This document shows, piece by piece, positions 1-5,736 of a DNA stretch of 6,188 nucleotides (positions are counted from its first letter, which is position 1; each line of letters begins with the position of its first letter). This DNA comes from ANME-2 cluster archaeon. Lineage in GTDB: Archaea; Halobacteriota; Methanosarcinia; Methanosarcinales; Methanogasteraceae. Where the stretch lies: NCBI GenBank assembly GCA_003601535.1, contig PIXW01000234.1, forward strand, positions 1 to 6,188. Reading direction: 5' to 3'. The notes under the pieces are model-generated. The model did no database searches, was not told the DNA's origin, and saw only the letters and a program-made list of their open reading frames with translations. The translations under genes were made by a program, and so were the position numbers.

Positions 1-2207
1 GCAAGCAGTACATCGATCACGGTGATGACGCCGAAGTTTCTGTTCAGCGAGAACGGTGATGCAAGCAGCGCTGAGAACCCTGCAAGAGTCGTGCACCCGG
101 ATGCGAGGATCGCAACTCCGATCTTGCCGGTGGACTCCCGTATCGCATCGATCGGAATAAGTCCGTTCTCCCGCTCCTCAAAGTACCGCTCCATCAGCAT
201 CACGGCATACTCGGAGCCGATACCAAGAATCAGCGCTCCGAGTGTTGCGGTCATCGGTGTGTAGTCCATGCCGAGTGCATACATCACGCCTCCTGACCAG
301 CCGATCACAAGGGCCATCGCTAGCACGGGTATGATCGCTTTCAGCCAGTCGCGGTAGAGCAGGAAGAGTCCGCCAAGGATCAGTACGAGCCCTACAAGCG
401 TCATCAACCGCCTGCCCGTCGTGAGTGCCGTAATCACTGTGGTCATCGCCACCGAGTTTCCTGTGATCGTGACTGTGACCCCAGGTGGCGGCTCTGACCA
501 CTGGATATCGCCTTCTACGAGTCTGATCAACCGCTCGATTCTGGGAAGACCGAGCCCTGATATCGCATCCCCGATACCAAGATTAATGAGCGCTGTTGTA
601 CGCCCGTGGATGTACCGGTCTCTCGTGCTATCAGGAATTCTTTGCATGACAGCATCCACCTGCCAGGCAGTCTCAGGAAGCTCCCCATGATTCATAGCCC
701 TCATCGGATCTGCTATGCTGTCTCCACTTGAAATGTAGGGGTGCAGTTCAACCTCGTGCGCCGCGAACCAATCCATCCACTCGATCACAGCGGGATCGGT
801 TACGTCCTCTGCCTTCACGATCAGATTCAACTGGTCGGTGCCGCCAAGCACATCGACCATGTGATCCAGATCAATGAGTGCGGGCATATCAGACGGCACG
901 AACGTCTTCACATCGGTCTCGATCCCGATCATCGTATCCGCATACAGCCCTGCAAAACAGAGTAACCCGGCGACACCGAGCACGAGCAGGGGATTGTTTG
1001 CAGACCAGACCGCAAGACCGCCAAAGAACCGTTCGGCGGCACTGTCTGCCCGGACACTCTTGTCGGGGGTCTGCTTGCTATTTTGTCTGTGATTCTTTCT
1101 GTCGTTTCTGCGATGCAGCATATAGATTATCGTAATTCCGACGAACAGAGCAGAAAAGAAGCAGCAGACGATGCCGACCAGGCACAGCAGCCCGAAATCC
1201 TGAATCATCGGCACCGTCGATGTGAACAGACTCACGAAACCAAGCCCGGTGATGATCAGCGCGATAATGACCGCAGGTGCGGTATGCCGTACCGTCTCCC
1301 TGACCGCTCTCTTTGCATCATCGACCCTTGCGAACTCCTCTTCGATTCTGTTGTGGAACTGGATCGCATAGTCGATCCCGAGCCCGATCAGGATCGGAAA
1401 AGCAGACATCGAGACCATCGAGAGTGGTATACCAAGAAATCCCATCGCACCGAACGTCCAGATGATCCCGATCAGGACAACCGGAAGCGGGAGGAGCTGC
1501 CACCGCGCATGTTTGAACGCGATGAAGAGCACAACCACCATCAGAAGCGATGCGATCAGAAGGAGCGGACCCATACTCGAGTTCATCTCATGGTTCATGG
1601 AATCCACGAATGCCGGGTCACCGGTAACAATTATCTTATATCCCGCTGGAAAATCCGCCCACTCTGCCATAGCCTTAACAACCGCTATTACGTCTGCTTG
1701 TTCAGGGTCGCTGAGGCGTGCGGGCATCACAACAAAGATCGCCGTGTGCGTTGTATCAGGCAGCACGGTTTTACGTTGCTGTTCCGGAATCGTATCGATG
1801 AGTGATCTGATCGCTTGTTCGTCATCAGGGATCCGGTTGCGTCCTGACACCTCAAGATTTGCCTGCCGCACCATACTCGCGACATCCATAACCTGCTCAA
1901 CGTTCCTTGTTCCTGAAACACCGGTCTCAAGCCGTTCGATGGCACGCAAGACCCCATGCGTAGTAACGTCTTCACCCTCAACCATAACCACGATCGCGTC
2001 AGTTCCGAAGTACTGCCGGTACTGGAGGTCAAAGTCCTGATAAATGCGGGACTCCTTTTTCACAAAGGTTTCGGTGCCTGATGCCATCTCGATCTGCTTC
2101 GCACCACTGAAGGAGAGGAGAATAAGAATAAACGCAACAGCGAGTATCGGAATCGTGTTCTTCTCAATGAAAACCCCGATTTGTTCAAATAAATCCTTGA
2201 TCGAGAT
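1..2207 (-). CDS. RND-superfamily exporter, HAE3/MMPL type (3' end cut by window edge)
   Basis: This is a proton-driven membrane transporter of the RND superfamily, archaeal HAE3/MMPL-like branch; the substrate is unknown, with lipids or other hydrophobic compounds plausible for the family. The frame is open for 735 codons to the left edge and shows the duplicated RND plan. TM1 is at ~19-37, followed by an extracytoplasmic domain (~40-210) and TM2-TM6 (~212-363) with the TM4 motif GLGIDYA at 275-281. A charged linker (~365-392) leads to TM7 (~403-421), a second external domain (~425-598) and TM8-TM11 (~600-715) with GIGSEYA at 662-668. TM12 begins at the edge, so probably only a few tens of residues are missing. 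The second TM4 motif has Glu666 where the first has Asp279. The gene follows the TrmB gene in the same frame and is probably co-transcribed. No ATG, GTG or TTG precedes TM1. I place the start at an ATC codon behind a good GGAGG; the first in-frame ATG (2087) would delete TM1. Family call is firm, start is not. Confidence 0.9.
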   Translation of the reverse strand, partial: MSIKDLFEQIGVFIEKNTIPILAVAFILILLSFSGAKQIEMASGTETFVKKESRIYQDFDLQYRQYFGTDAIVVMVEGEDVTTHGVLRAIERLETGVSGTRNVEQVMDVASMVRQANLEVSGRNRIPDDEQAIRSLIDTIPEQQRKTVLPDTTHTAIFVVMPARLSDPEQADVIAVVKAMAEWADFPAGYKIIVTGDPAFVDSMNHEMNSSMGPLLLIASLLMVVVLFIAFKHARWQLLPLPVVLIGIIWTFGAMGFLGIPLSMVSMSAFPILIGLGIDYAIQFHNRIEEEFARVDDAKRAVRETVRHTAPAVIIALIITGLGFVSLFTSTVPMIQDFGLLCLVGIVCCFFSALFVGITIIYMLHRRNDRKNHRQNSKQTPDKSVRADSAAERFFGGLAVWSANNPLLVLGVAGLLCFAGLYADTMIGIETDVKTFVPSDMPALIDLDHMVDVLGGTDQLNLIVKAEDVTDPAVIEWMDWFAAHEVELHPYISSGDSIADPMRAMNHGELPETAWQVDAVMQRIPDSTRDRYIHGRTTALINLGIGDAISGLGLPRIERLIRLVEGDIQWSEPPPGVTVTITGNSVAMTTVITALTTGRRLMTLVGLVLILGGLFLLYRDWLKAIIPVLAMALVIGWSGGVMYALGMDYTPMTATLGALILGIGSEYAVMLMERYFEERENGLIPIDAIRESTGKIGVAILASGCTTLAGFSALLASPFSLNRNFGVITVIDVLL

Positions 2208-2215
2208 ATTATCCG

Positions 2216-2220
2216 CCTCC
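2216..2220 (-). promoter_or_regulatory. Ribosome-binding site deciding the RND gene start
   Basis: GGAGG on the minus strand is a strong match to the archaeal anti-Shine-Dalgarno sequence. It is followed by an 8-base spacer and then ATC (2207-2205). The predicted N-terminus from there (ISIKDLFEQIG) leads directly into the first membrane helix, as expected for this family. The spacing is right for initiation at the ATC and there is no canonical start codon nearby in that frame. Confidence 0.6.
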
Positions 2221-2231
2221 TGCCATCTCCT

Positions 2232-3014
2232 TCATATCGCCACCGATGCATCCCATTCGGTCTCAACAAAGTGTTTGAATATCGACACAGCTCCAACTCC
2301 ATCCGTACAGATTGCCACAATGTCCTGCATCCCGGTATTCGCATTCTCGCTGACGACCGCAATCAGTACCTCTGCGCCATCAACGATCAGTATTCCGCCA
2401 CCTGTAGTTGATTTATCGGTAGGAAATGCCCTGACCTGTGCCCCTTGAATCTCTTTTGCAATCTTTTCAAGTCCGGCGTTTTGCGATCCGGTTATCCGCA
2501 CCGTGATACCTTCTTCGATTCTGTTGATTATTTCGCCTTTTATATCCCTGAAAACCGAATAAGTCTCTGCGACCTCGTGAAACGCAGGATAAGATGCGGC
2601 AAAGATTAGGTCTTCCTGTGCGCCCCTGACCATCTCGATAATTTTGCTGCTTACGTTTTTAACTCCGTTTATTGTCCATACCGCCTCCGCTCTCGCCCCG
2701 GTCTTCTGTGTCTGATAGACCTCTTCAAGCGAGGCGAGTGCGTCTTCGCTCCCTGCTATAAAATTATTTTTGAGCTTTTCAAGGGCAGTCTTTGGAGGAA
2801 CTGCCCTGTATCTCATCGGCTTTGAAGACTGTACCTCGATTACTCCCCGCTCCTCAAGCTTATTCAGCGCACCGTAGACAGCAGAACGCGGAATTCCTGA
2901 TACCAGATGAATGTCTGATGCGGTCCCGCTTGCGATCTTCACGAGGGCTACGTACGTCTTTGCCTCGTACTCGGTGAGCCCGAGATTGCGCAGCGATTCG
3001 ACAGCGCTCTTCAT
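2232..3014 (-). CDS. TrmB-family transcriptional regulator
   Basis: The 260-residue protein is a DNA-binding regulator of the archaeal TrmB family. A winged helix-turn-helix occupies ~7-72: LGLTEYEAKTYVAL at 11-24 is the typical opening helix, and IPRSAVYGALNKLEERGVI at 41-59 covers the recognition helix and the start of the wing. A helical linker (~75-104) leads to an effector-binding domain (~108-250). Its GGGILIVDGAEVLIA stretch (205-219) resembles the phospholipase-D-like sensing fold of TrmB-type proteins, without catalytic HKD motifs; this fold assignment is inference. The ATG at 3014 is supported by a TATA box about 25 bases upstream, implying a nearly leaderless mRNA. The RND gene lies immediately downstream, and the stop TGA overlaps a short ATG frame as ATGA. 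Its neighbours on both sides are exporters, so control of export genes and of itself is the likely role. The ligand cannot be read from the sequence. Confidence 0.88.
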   Translation of the reverse strand: MKSAVESLRNLGLTEYEAKTYVALVKIASGTASDIHLVSGIPRSAVYGALNKLEERGVIEVQSSKPMRYRAVPPKTALEKLKNNFIAGSEDALASLEEVYQTQKTGARAEAVWTINGVKNVSSKIIEMVRGAQEDLIFAASYPAFHEVAETYSVFRDIKGEIINRIEEGITVRITGSQNAGLEKIAKEIQGAQVRAFPTDKSTTGGGILIVDGAEVLIAVVSENANTGMQDIVAICTDGVGAVSIFKHFVETEWDASVAI

Positions 3015-3019
3015 AATGT

Positions 3020-3031
3020 CAGTATCTACTG
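3020..3031. promoter_or_regulatory. Candidate operator at the TrmB gene transcription start
   Basis: An inverted repeat CAGTA-TC-TACTG (plus strand) lies between the TATA box and the ATG, over the predicted transcription start (~3019-3024). A further TACTG copy follows at 3032-3036, so the 3020-3024 arm could also pair with that one over 7 bases. A palindrome in this position is the classic layout for repression by blocking RNA polymerase, which would suit autoregulation by the TrmB protein. The arms are only 5 bases, so chance cannot be excluded. Confidence 0.4.
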
Positions 3032-3036
3032 TACTG

Positions 3037-3090
3037 CTTTAAATATGTTTCGATCTGGCTGACTGAAATGTTGTTTCCATAACACTGACA
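3037..3090 (-). promoter_or_regulatory. Promoter of the TrmB gene, copy A of a shared 54-base module
   Basis: On the minus strand the archaeal core promoter is AAACATATTTAAA (3050-3038), preceded by a purine/A-rich BRE-like CGAA. It predicts transcription starting near 3019, a few bases before the ATG at 3014. Upstream of the BRE, the block TGTCAGTGTTATGGAA (3090-3075) is nearly the same as in the promoter at 3556-3609. The whole 54 bases match that copy at 42 positions with no gaps. The block ends 2 bases from the stop codon of the small exporter gene, so the module fills most of the intergenic space. Confidence 0.72.
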
Positions 3091-3092
3091 AT

Positions 3093-3515
3093 TCATACAA
3101 GGTACTCCCAGGCATCAATGCCAGAGTATGTCAGCCATGCAAGTATGGTGCACTTGAGCAAAAGCCCGATGAAGAGCGGAAGTATCCCCCTATAGAGCGA
3201 TATACCGATGAGCGCAACACCAATTCCTGTACAGTATCCGCCAAGTATCGGCGTTACCAGAATGATCCCGGCGCTTCCATATTTTGCTGTGTATCTTCCG
3301 GTCTTTTCGTGTGCTCTCTCTAAGTACCGTGAAATTATTTTAAATCTCTTGATCGCATCGATCATGCCGTAAAAGAGGAATACTGGCAGTAGATTCCCTA
3401 TGGATGAGACAAGAATCACGGTCACGGGATTGATACCGGCGACAATCCCTGCAGGAACGCTTACCCATGCCTCCAATGGGGTTATGCTTATCAGAAATAC
3501 ATCAATGATGTCCAT
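3093..3515 (-). CDS. Small multidrug export family membrane protein (COG2426 / Sm_multidrug_ex type)
   Basis: The 140-residue integral membrane protein matches the COG2426 (PF06695) family, annotated as putative small multidrug exporters although the true function is poorly established. Visible segments are a first hydrophobic stretch with the family-like turn PLEAWVSVPAGIVAGINP (13-30), a helix at ~31-50 containing SSIGNLLPVFLFYG, a charged cytoplasmic stretch (~52-79) with KRFKIISRYLERAHEK, and two to three further hydrophobic segments (~81-107 and ~109-130). The length is usual for the family. I chose the ATG at 3515 because GGTGA (3525-3521) stands 5 bases upstream. A GTG at 3524 would add three residues but would lie inside that ribosome-binding site. 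The gene has its own promoter at 3556-3609, sharing its sequence with that of the TrmB gene 78 bases downstream, which suggests joint control with the RND exporter. Confidence 0.8.
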   Translation of the reverse strand: MDIIDVFLISITPLEAWVSVPAGIVAGINPVTVILVSSIGNLLPVFLFYGMIDAIKRFKIISRYLERAHEKTGRYTAKYGSAGIILVTPILGGYCTGIGVALIGISLYRGILPLFIGLLLKCTILAWLTYSGIDAWEYLV

Positions 3516-3520
3516 ACAAC

Positions 3521-3525
3521 TCACC
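3521..3525 (-). promoter_or_regulatory. Ribosome-binding site of the small exporter
   Basis: GGTGA on the minus strand matches the 3' half of the Shine-Dalgarno consensus (GGAGGTGA). It is 5 bases before ATG 3515 and overlaps the alternative GTG at 3524-3522, which argues for the ATG as the start. Confidence 0.5.
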
Positions 3526-3555
3526 GGTCAGCATGATATCTCATCTGCTGCATTA

Positions 3556-3609
3556 CCTTAAATATGTTTTGATCTAACCGGCTTATGTGTTGCTTTCATA
3601 ATACTGACA
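3556..3609 (-). promoter_or_regulatory. Promoter of the small exporter, copy B of the shared 54-base module
   Basis: The minus-strand core AAAACATATTTAAGG (TATA at 3570-3558, BRE-like TCAAAA before it) predicts transcription starting near 3538, giving a leader of about 20 bases that contains the ribosome-binding site. The upstream block TGTCAGTATTATGAAA (3609-3594) differs from copy A at two positions. Strong conservation of both outer blocks with a poorly conserved middle (5 of 10 at 3576-3585) looks like selection on two protein-binding sites rather than a recent duplication. A CAGCA...TGCTG inverted repeat with a 12-base spacer (3532-3553) lies between the TATA box and the start and differs from the repeat in front of the TrmB gene. 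Confidence 0.72.
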
Positions 3610-3636
3610 GTCTGCACAGATTTTAAGAATGATGAT

Positions 3637-5331
3637 CTATATCCGCCCGTGCCTGAGAATCGAAATCAGAAGCCAGAACCCCATCATCCCTGCACCAAGA
3701 AACCCGATGATGCCGATTATCGGGATGCCATACCACCGCGGCGGGATGCCTGATAGAACAATGAGCGAGGAGCCCATGACAAGCGATGCCAGCACGATCG
3801 CAAAACTGATGCGGTTGCTGACCTGATCAAGAGTCTTCTGCATCGGCTCAATCCCCCTGTGCTCGAACCTGATCGTGGTCTGCCCGCGCTTTGCCTGCTC
3901 CATGATATCACGAAAAGCTCCAGGAATCTCTTTTACGAGATGGATGAATTCAGCGCCAGAGTTCAGTATATCACCTGCCACGCGTTTTGGATGCATCCGT
4001 TCCATCTGGATGCTTTTGATGAACGGAGTTGCTGAACTGGTGTAGTCGAAATCAGGGTCAAGCATCGTTCCAACCCCCTCGTATATTGCAATCGCCTTAC
4101 TCATCATGAATAGATCGGGCGGAATCTGCAGACGGTGGCGTGAGGTCAGATCCATGAACTGGCGAATCATCCGTCCTGTATTAACCTCTTTTAATGATTT
4201 GTTGAGGTACTGTGATACGATGTCTGCCACATCCAGTTCCAGTTTCCGGCGATCAATCGGGGGATCATATCTGATGAGCCGCAGCAGCGCATCGGTTGCT
4301 TTTGTCTCGTTCTGGCGGACTATCGCAAGAACAAGGTCTACAATATCTTCGCGGGTCTGTCTGTCGATGCGCCCCATCATGCCAAAGTCCAGATAGCAGA
4401 TCACGTTACCAGGTAGGATCACGATGTTTCCAGGGTGAGGATCGGCATGGAAGAAGCCATGTACGAATATCTGCTTGAAGATCAGATCTGCGCCGCGCGC
4501 TGCTATCACCTTTCTGTCAAAACCCTCCTGATCCAGTCGTCCGATGTCAGACGCTTTGACGCCATCGATGTACTCCATCGTGAGAACCCGCGAAGTTGTT
4601 GCCTCTGAAAAGACTTTTGGCACGTAAACCGTCGAATCGTCCAGAAACTGCCTTGCAAACCGCTCGATATAAAATGCTTCATTGTTGTAGTCGATCTCCT
4701 TCCTGATCGTATCCGCAAATTCCATAACAATCCTCGTGGGATGGTATATCCGACACGCATCCACATTCTGCTCCAGAAGTGTTGCTAAATGAAGCATAAT
4801 CTCCAGATCAACCTCAATCGTCTTTTTGATGTCAGGACGCTGCACCTTGACAGCTACATCCTCTCCAGAAACGAGTGTTGCGCGATGCACCTGTCCGATG
4901 GAGGCTGCTGCGACCGGAGTCTCATCGAAATCCTGAAATATCGTGGCGATCGGGGCTTTCAGTTCAGATTCGATCGTATTTTTGACATCCTCATAAGGAA
5001 ATGGCGGTACCTCATCCTGAAGTCTCTCGAACTGGGTGATGAACTCCATCGGGATCAGGTCAGTACGTGTGGATAGGATCTGCCCCATCTTGATGAATGT
5101 GGGACCAAGCTCTTCCATTGCCATTCGCACACGCTCTGGCAGGGTAAACTTCTCAACCAGCTCATGCTGTCTTCTGATCCTTTTTGGTAGCGCGATCTCG
5201 ATGTAACGCCCGATATGCAGGGCATCTATCATATCGCCAAAGCCGTATTTGAACAGAACAGAAAGAATCTGGCGGTAGCGCTCGATATGGCGGTATGTGC
5301 GTGAGATAACTCCTATTTTGTGTATGGACAT
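3637..5331 (-). CDS. ABC1/UbiB-family atypical protein kinase-like ATPase
   Basis: The 564-residue protein is a full-length member of the ABC1/AarF/UbiB/COQ8 family. Bacterial and mitochondrial members support isoprenoid quinone synthesis; the archaeal role is unsettled and may concern other membrane isoprenoids (inference). Family hallmarks are the KxGQ motif KMGQ at 81-84, the alanine-rich loop AAASIGQVH at 141-149 replacing a glycine-rich loop, the nucleotide-contacting lysine in VKVQRP (K162), KEIDYNNE at 211-218, the catalytic-loop-like HADPHPGN at 295-302, and the metal-binding YLDFG at 313-317. All key residues are present, so it should bind nucleotide. The C-terminus has two hydrophobic helices (~508-528 and ~534-556), placing it at the membrane. 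The ATG at 5331 shares its A with the stop of an 11-codon upstream ORF, and AGGGG lies 7 bases before it. It has its own TATA box and no tight link to either neighbour. Confidence 0.95.
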   Translation of the reverse strand: MSIHKIGVISRTYRHIERYRQILSVLFKYGFGDMIDALHIGRYIEIALPKRIRRQHELVEKFTLPERVRMAMEELGPTFIKMGQILSTRTDLIPMEFITQFERLQDEVPPFPYEDVKNTIESELKAPIATIFQDFDETPVAAASIGQVHRATLVSGEDVAVKVQRPDIKKTIEVDLEIMLHLATLLEQNVDACRIYHPTRIVMEFADTIRKEIDYNNEAFYIERFARQFLDDSTVYVPKVFSEATTSRVLTMEYIDGVKASDIGRLDQEGFDRKVIAARGADLIFKQIFVHGFFHADPHPGNIVILPGNVICYLDFGMMGRIDRQTREDIVDLVLAIVRQNETKATDALLRLIRYDPPIDRRKLELDVADIVSQYLNKSLKEVNTGRMIRQFMDLTSRHRLQIPPDLFMMSKAIAIYEGVGTMLDPDFDYTSSATPFIKSIQMERMHPKRVAGDILNSGAEFIHLVKEIPGAFRDIMEQAKRGQTTIRFEHRGIEPMQKTLDQVSNRISFAIVLASLVMGSSLIVLSGIPPRWYGIPIIGIIGFLGAGMMGFWLLISILRHGRI

Positions 5332-5366
5332 TATTTTTCCCCTGTACTTGTTTGGATACCTCCCAT
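5331..5366 (-). CDS. Possible 11-residue upstream ORF coupled to the ABC1 kinase gene
   Basis: ATG at 5366 opens an 11-codon frame, MGGIQTSTGEK, whose TAA stop shares its last base with the kinase ATG (TAATG). That overlap favours translation re-initiation. There is no ribosome-binding site before its ATG, but the predicted transcription start (~5374) is so near that it could be read from an almost leaderless mRNA. The GGGAGG inside it is about 26 bases from the kinase start, too far to serve that start. It may well be a chance frame; conservation is unknown. Confidence 0.25.
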   Translation of the reverse strand: MGGIQTSTGEK

Positions 5367-5393
5367 TCTAAAACTTTTCCAGTCCGCTATGCC

Positions 5394-5403
5394 AAAAAAT
5401 ATA
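5394..5403 (-). promoter_or_regulatory. TATA box of the ABC1 kinase gene
   Basis: The minus strand reads TATATTTTTT in an AT-rich patch. With the usual archaeal spacing, transcription would begin near 5374, giving a leader of about 43 bases before the ATG at 5331. The upstream block found in the two exporter-cassette promoters is absent here, so this gene is probably controlled separately. Confidence 0.5.
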
Positions 5404-5408
5404 TCAGA

Positions 5409-5465
5409 GTACGTGTTTAGATGAGGCGAAAAAAACCACGAGTCTGCGCAAGCAAAGGCGTTGCC
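5409..5465 (+). repeat. Left block of a diverged inverted repeat pair
   Basis: In plus-strand order this block carries GTACGTGTTTAG (5409-5420), AACCACGAG (5434-5442), AGTCTGCG (5441-5448) and AAAGGCGTTGCC (5454-5465). The same four segments occur in the same order on the opposite strand at 5638-5589, two of them perfectly, with different spacer lengths. A fifth related segment, CGAGATTAACACA, follows at 5472-5484. It may be the end of a degenerate non-autonomous element or a member of a dispersed repeat family. Confidence 0.5.
5429..5435 (-). terminator. Weak U-tract terminator candidate
   Basis: The minus strand has seven consecutive T bases about 300 bases past the stop of the radical SAM gene and before the kinase TATA box. 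U-tracts drive intrinsic termination in archaea. A small GCAA/TTGC hairpin lies about 20 bases upstream (5452-5464). The placement fits separation of the two transcription units, but the distance from the gene is large. Confidence 0.25.
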
Positions 5466-5588
5466 ATTCCGCGAGATTAACACAAGAATAGAACATTGGA
5501 CACGCTATATTAGTTAGATTTGCATTTTATATCTTACATATTCATATTTTCTCGTGAAAATGACTGCGTCGCTGCTGCCTTCGGCGAT

Positions 5589-5638
5589 GCTAACGCATTT
5601 CGCAGACTGTGTAATCTCGTGGTTAGCTAAACACATAC
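5589..5638 (-). repeat. Right block of the diverged inverted repeat pair
   Basis: Plus-strand segments are GCTAACGCATTT (5589-5600), CGCAGACT (5601-5608), CTCGTGGTT (5616-5624) and CTAAACACATAC (5627-5638). They are reverse complements of the left-block segments: 9/12, 8/8, 9/9 and 11/12 matches. Spacers differ (0, 7 and 2 bases here; 5, overlapping and 13 bases on the left), so the copies have diverged by small insertions or deletions. Confidence 0.5.
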
Positions 5639-5698
5639 GCTAAATGCATACCGTTAAACTAGCGAATGGGAACGTAAGGTCTCAAAACCCTGACCGGA

Positions 5699-5718
5699 TG
5701 CATGGCTTATCCCATGCA
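5699..5718 (-). terminator. Stem-loop downstream of the radical SAM gene
   Basis: A perfect 7-base stem TGCATGG/CCATGCA with a 6-base loop begins 18 bases after the stop codon of the minus-strand gene. Only a four-T run follows it, about 11 bases later (GGGTTTTG), so it is not a strong intrinsic terminator. It may instead mark or protect the mRNA 3' end. Confidence 0.35.
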
Positions 5719-5736
5719 AACATGCCGACTCGTAAA

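Larger units (their letters stand above)
5332..5736. other. Gene-free intergenic region of 405 bases
   Basis: No frame here looks like a protein gene and no tRNA or rRNA is recognisable. The stretch holds the ABC1 kinase promoter and leader at its left end, two diverged inverted repeat blocks (5409-5465 and 5589-5638), and a very AT-rich spacer between them (about 5505-5550) with a small perfect hairpin ATTTTC-TCGT-GAAAAT at 5546-5561. A short GCC-TTC-GGC hairpin lies at about 5577-5585. A perfect stem-loop is found close to the stop of the radical SAM gene. Confidence 0.7.

Noticed and set aside
1083..1805. Plus-strand 240-codon open frame
   Set aside because: It is antisense to the RND gene. 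Its translation is rich in Arg, Asp, His and Glu without any domain pattern, while the minus-strand frame shows clear membrane helices and family motifs.
1462..2040. Plus-strand 192-codon open frame
   Set aside because: Low-complexity Ser/Thr/Ile-rich translation antisense to the first RND half; no ribosome-binding site or family features.
2205..2235. Programmed +1 frameshift (release-factor-2-like) linking MKEMAGGG-TAA to the RND frame, with GGAGG as stimulator
   Set aside because: The layout (SD-like sequence, then a stop) is suggestive. But the P-site GGA would have to re-pair with GAT, which is poor, and direct initiation at ATC from the same GGAGG is simpler.
3502..3534. Ten-codon upstream frame (MLTGELYGHH) overlapping the small exporter start
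   Set aside because: No ribosome-binding site of its own, out of frame, and it runs past the exporter start; probably chance.
5409..5638. CRISPR array or insertion sequence in the intergenic region
   Set aside because: There are only two diverged blocks in inverted orientation, with no regularly spaced direct repeats and no transposase frame.
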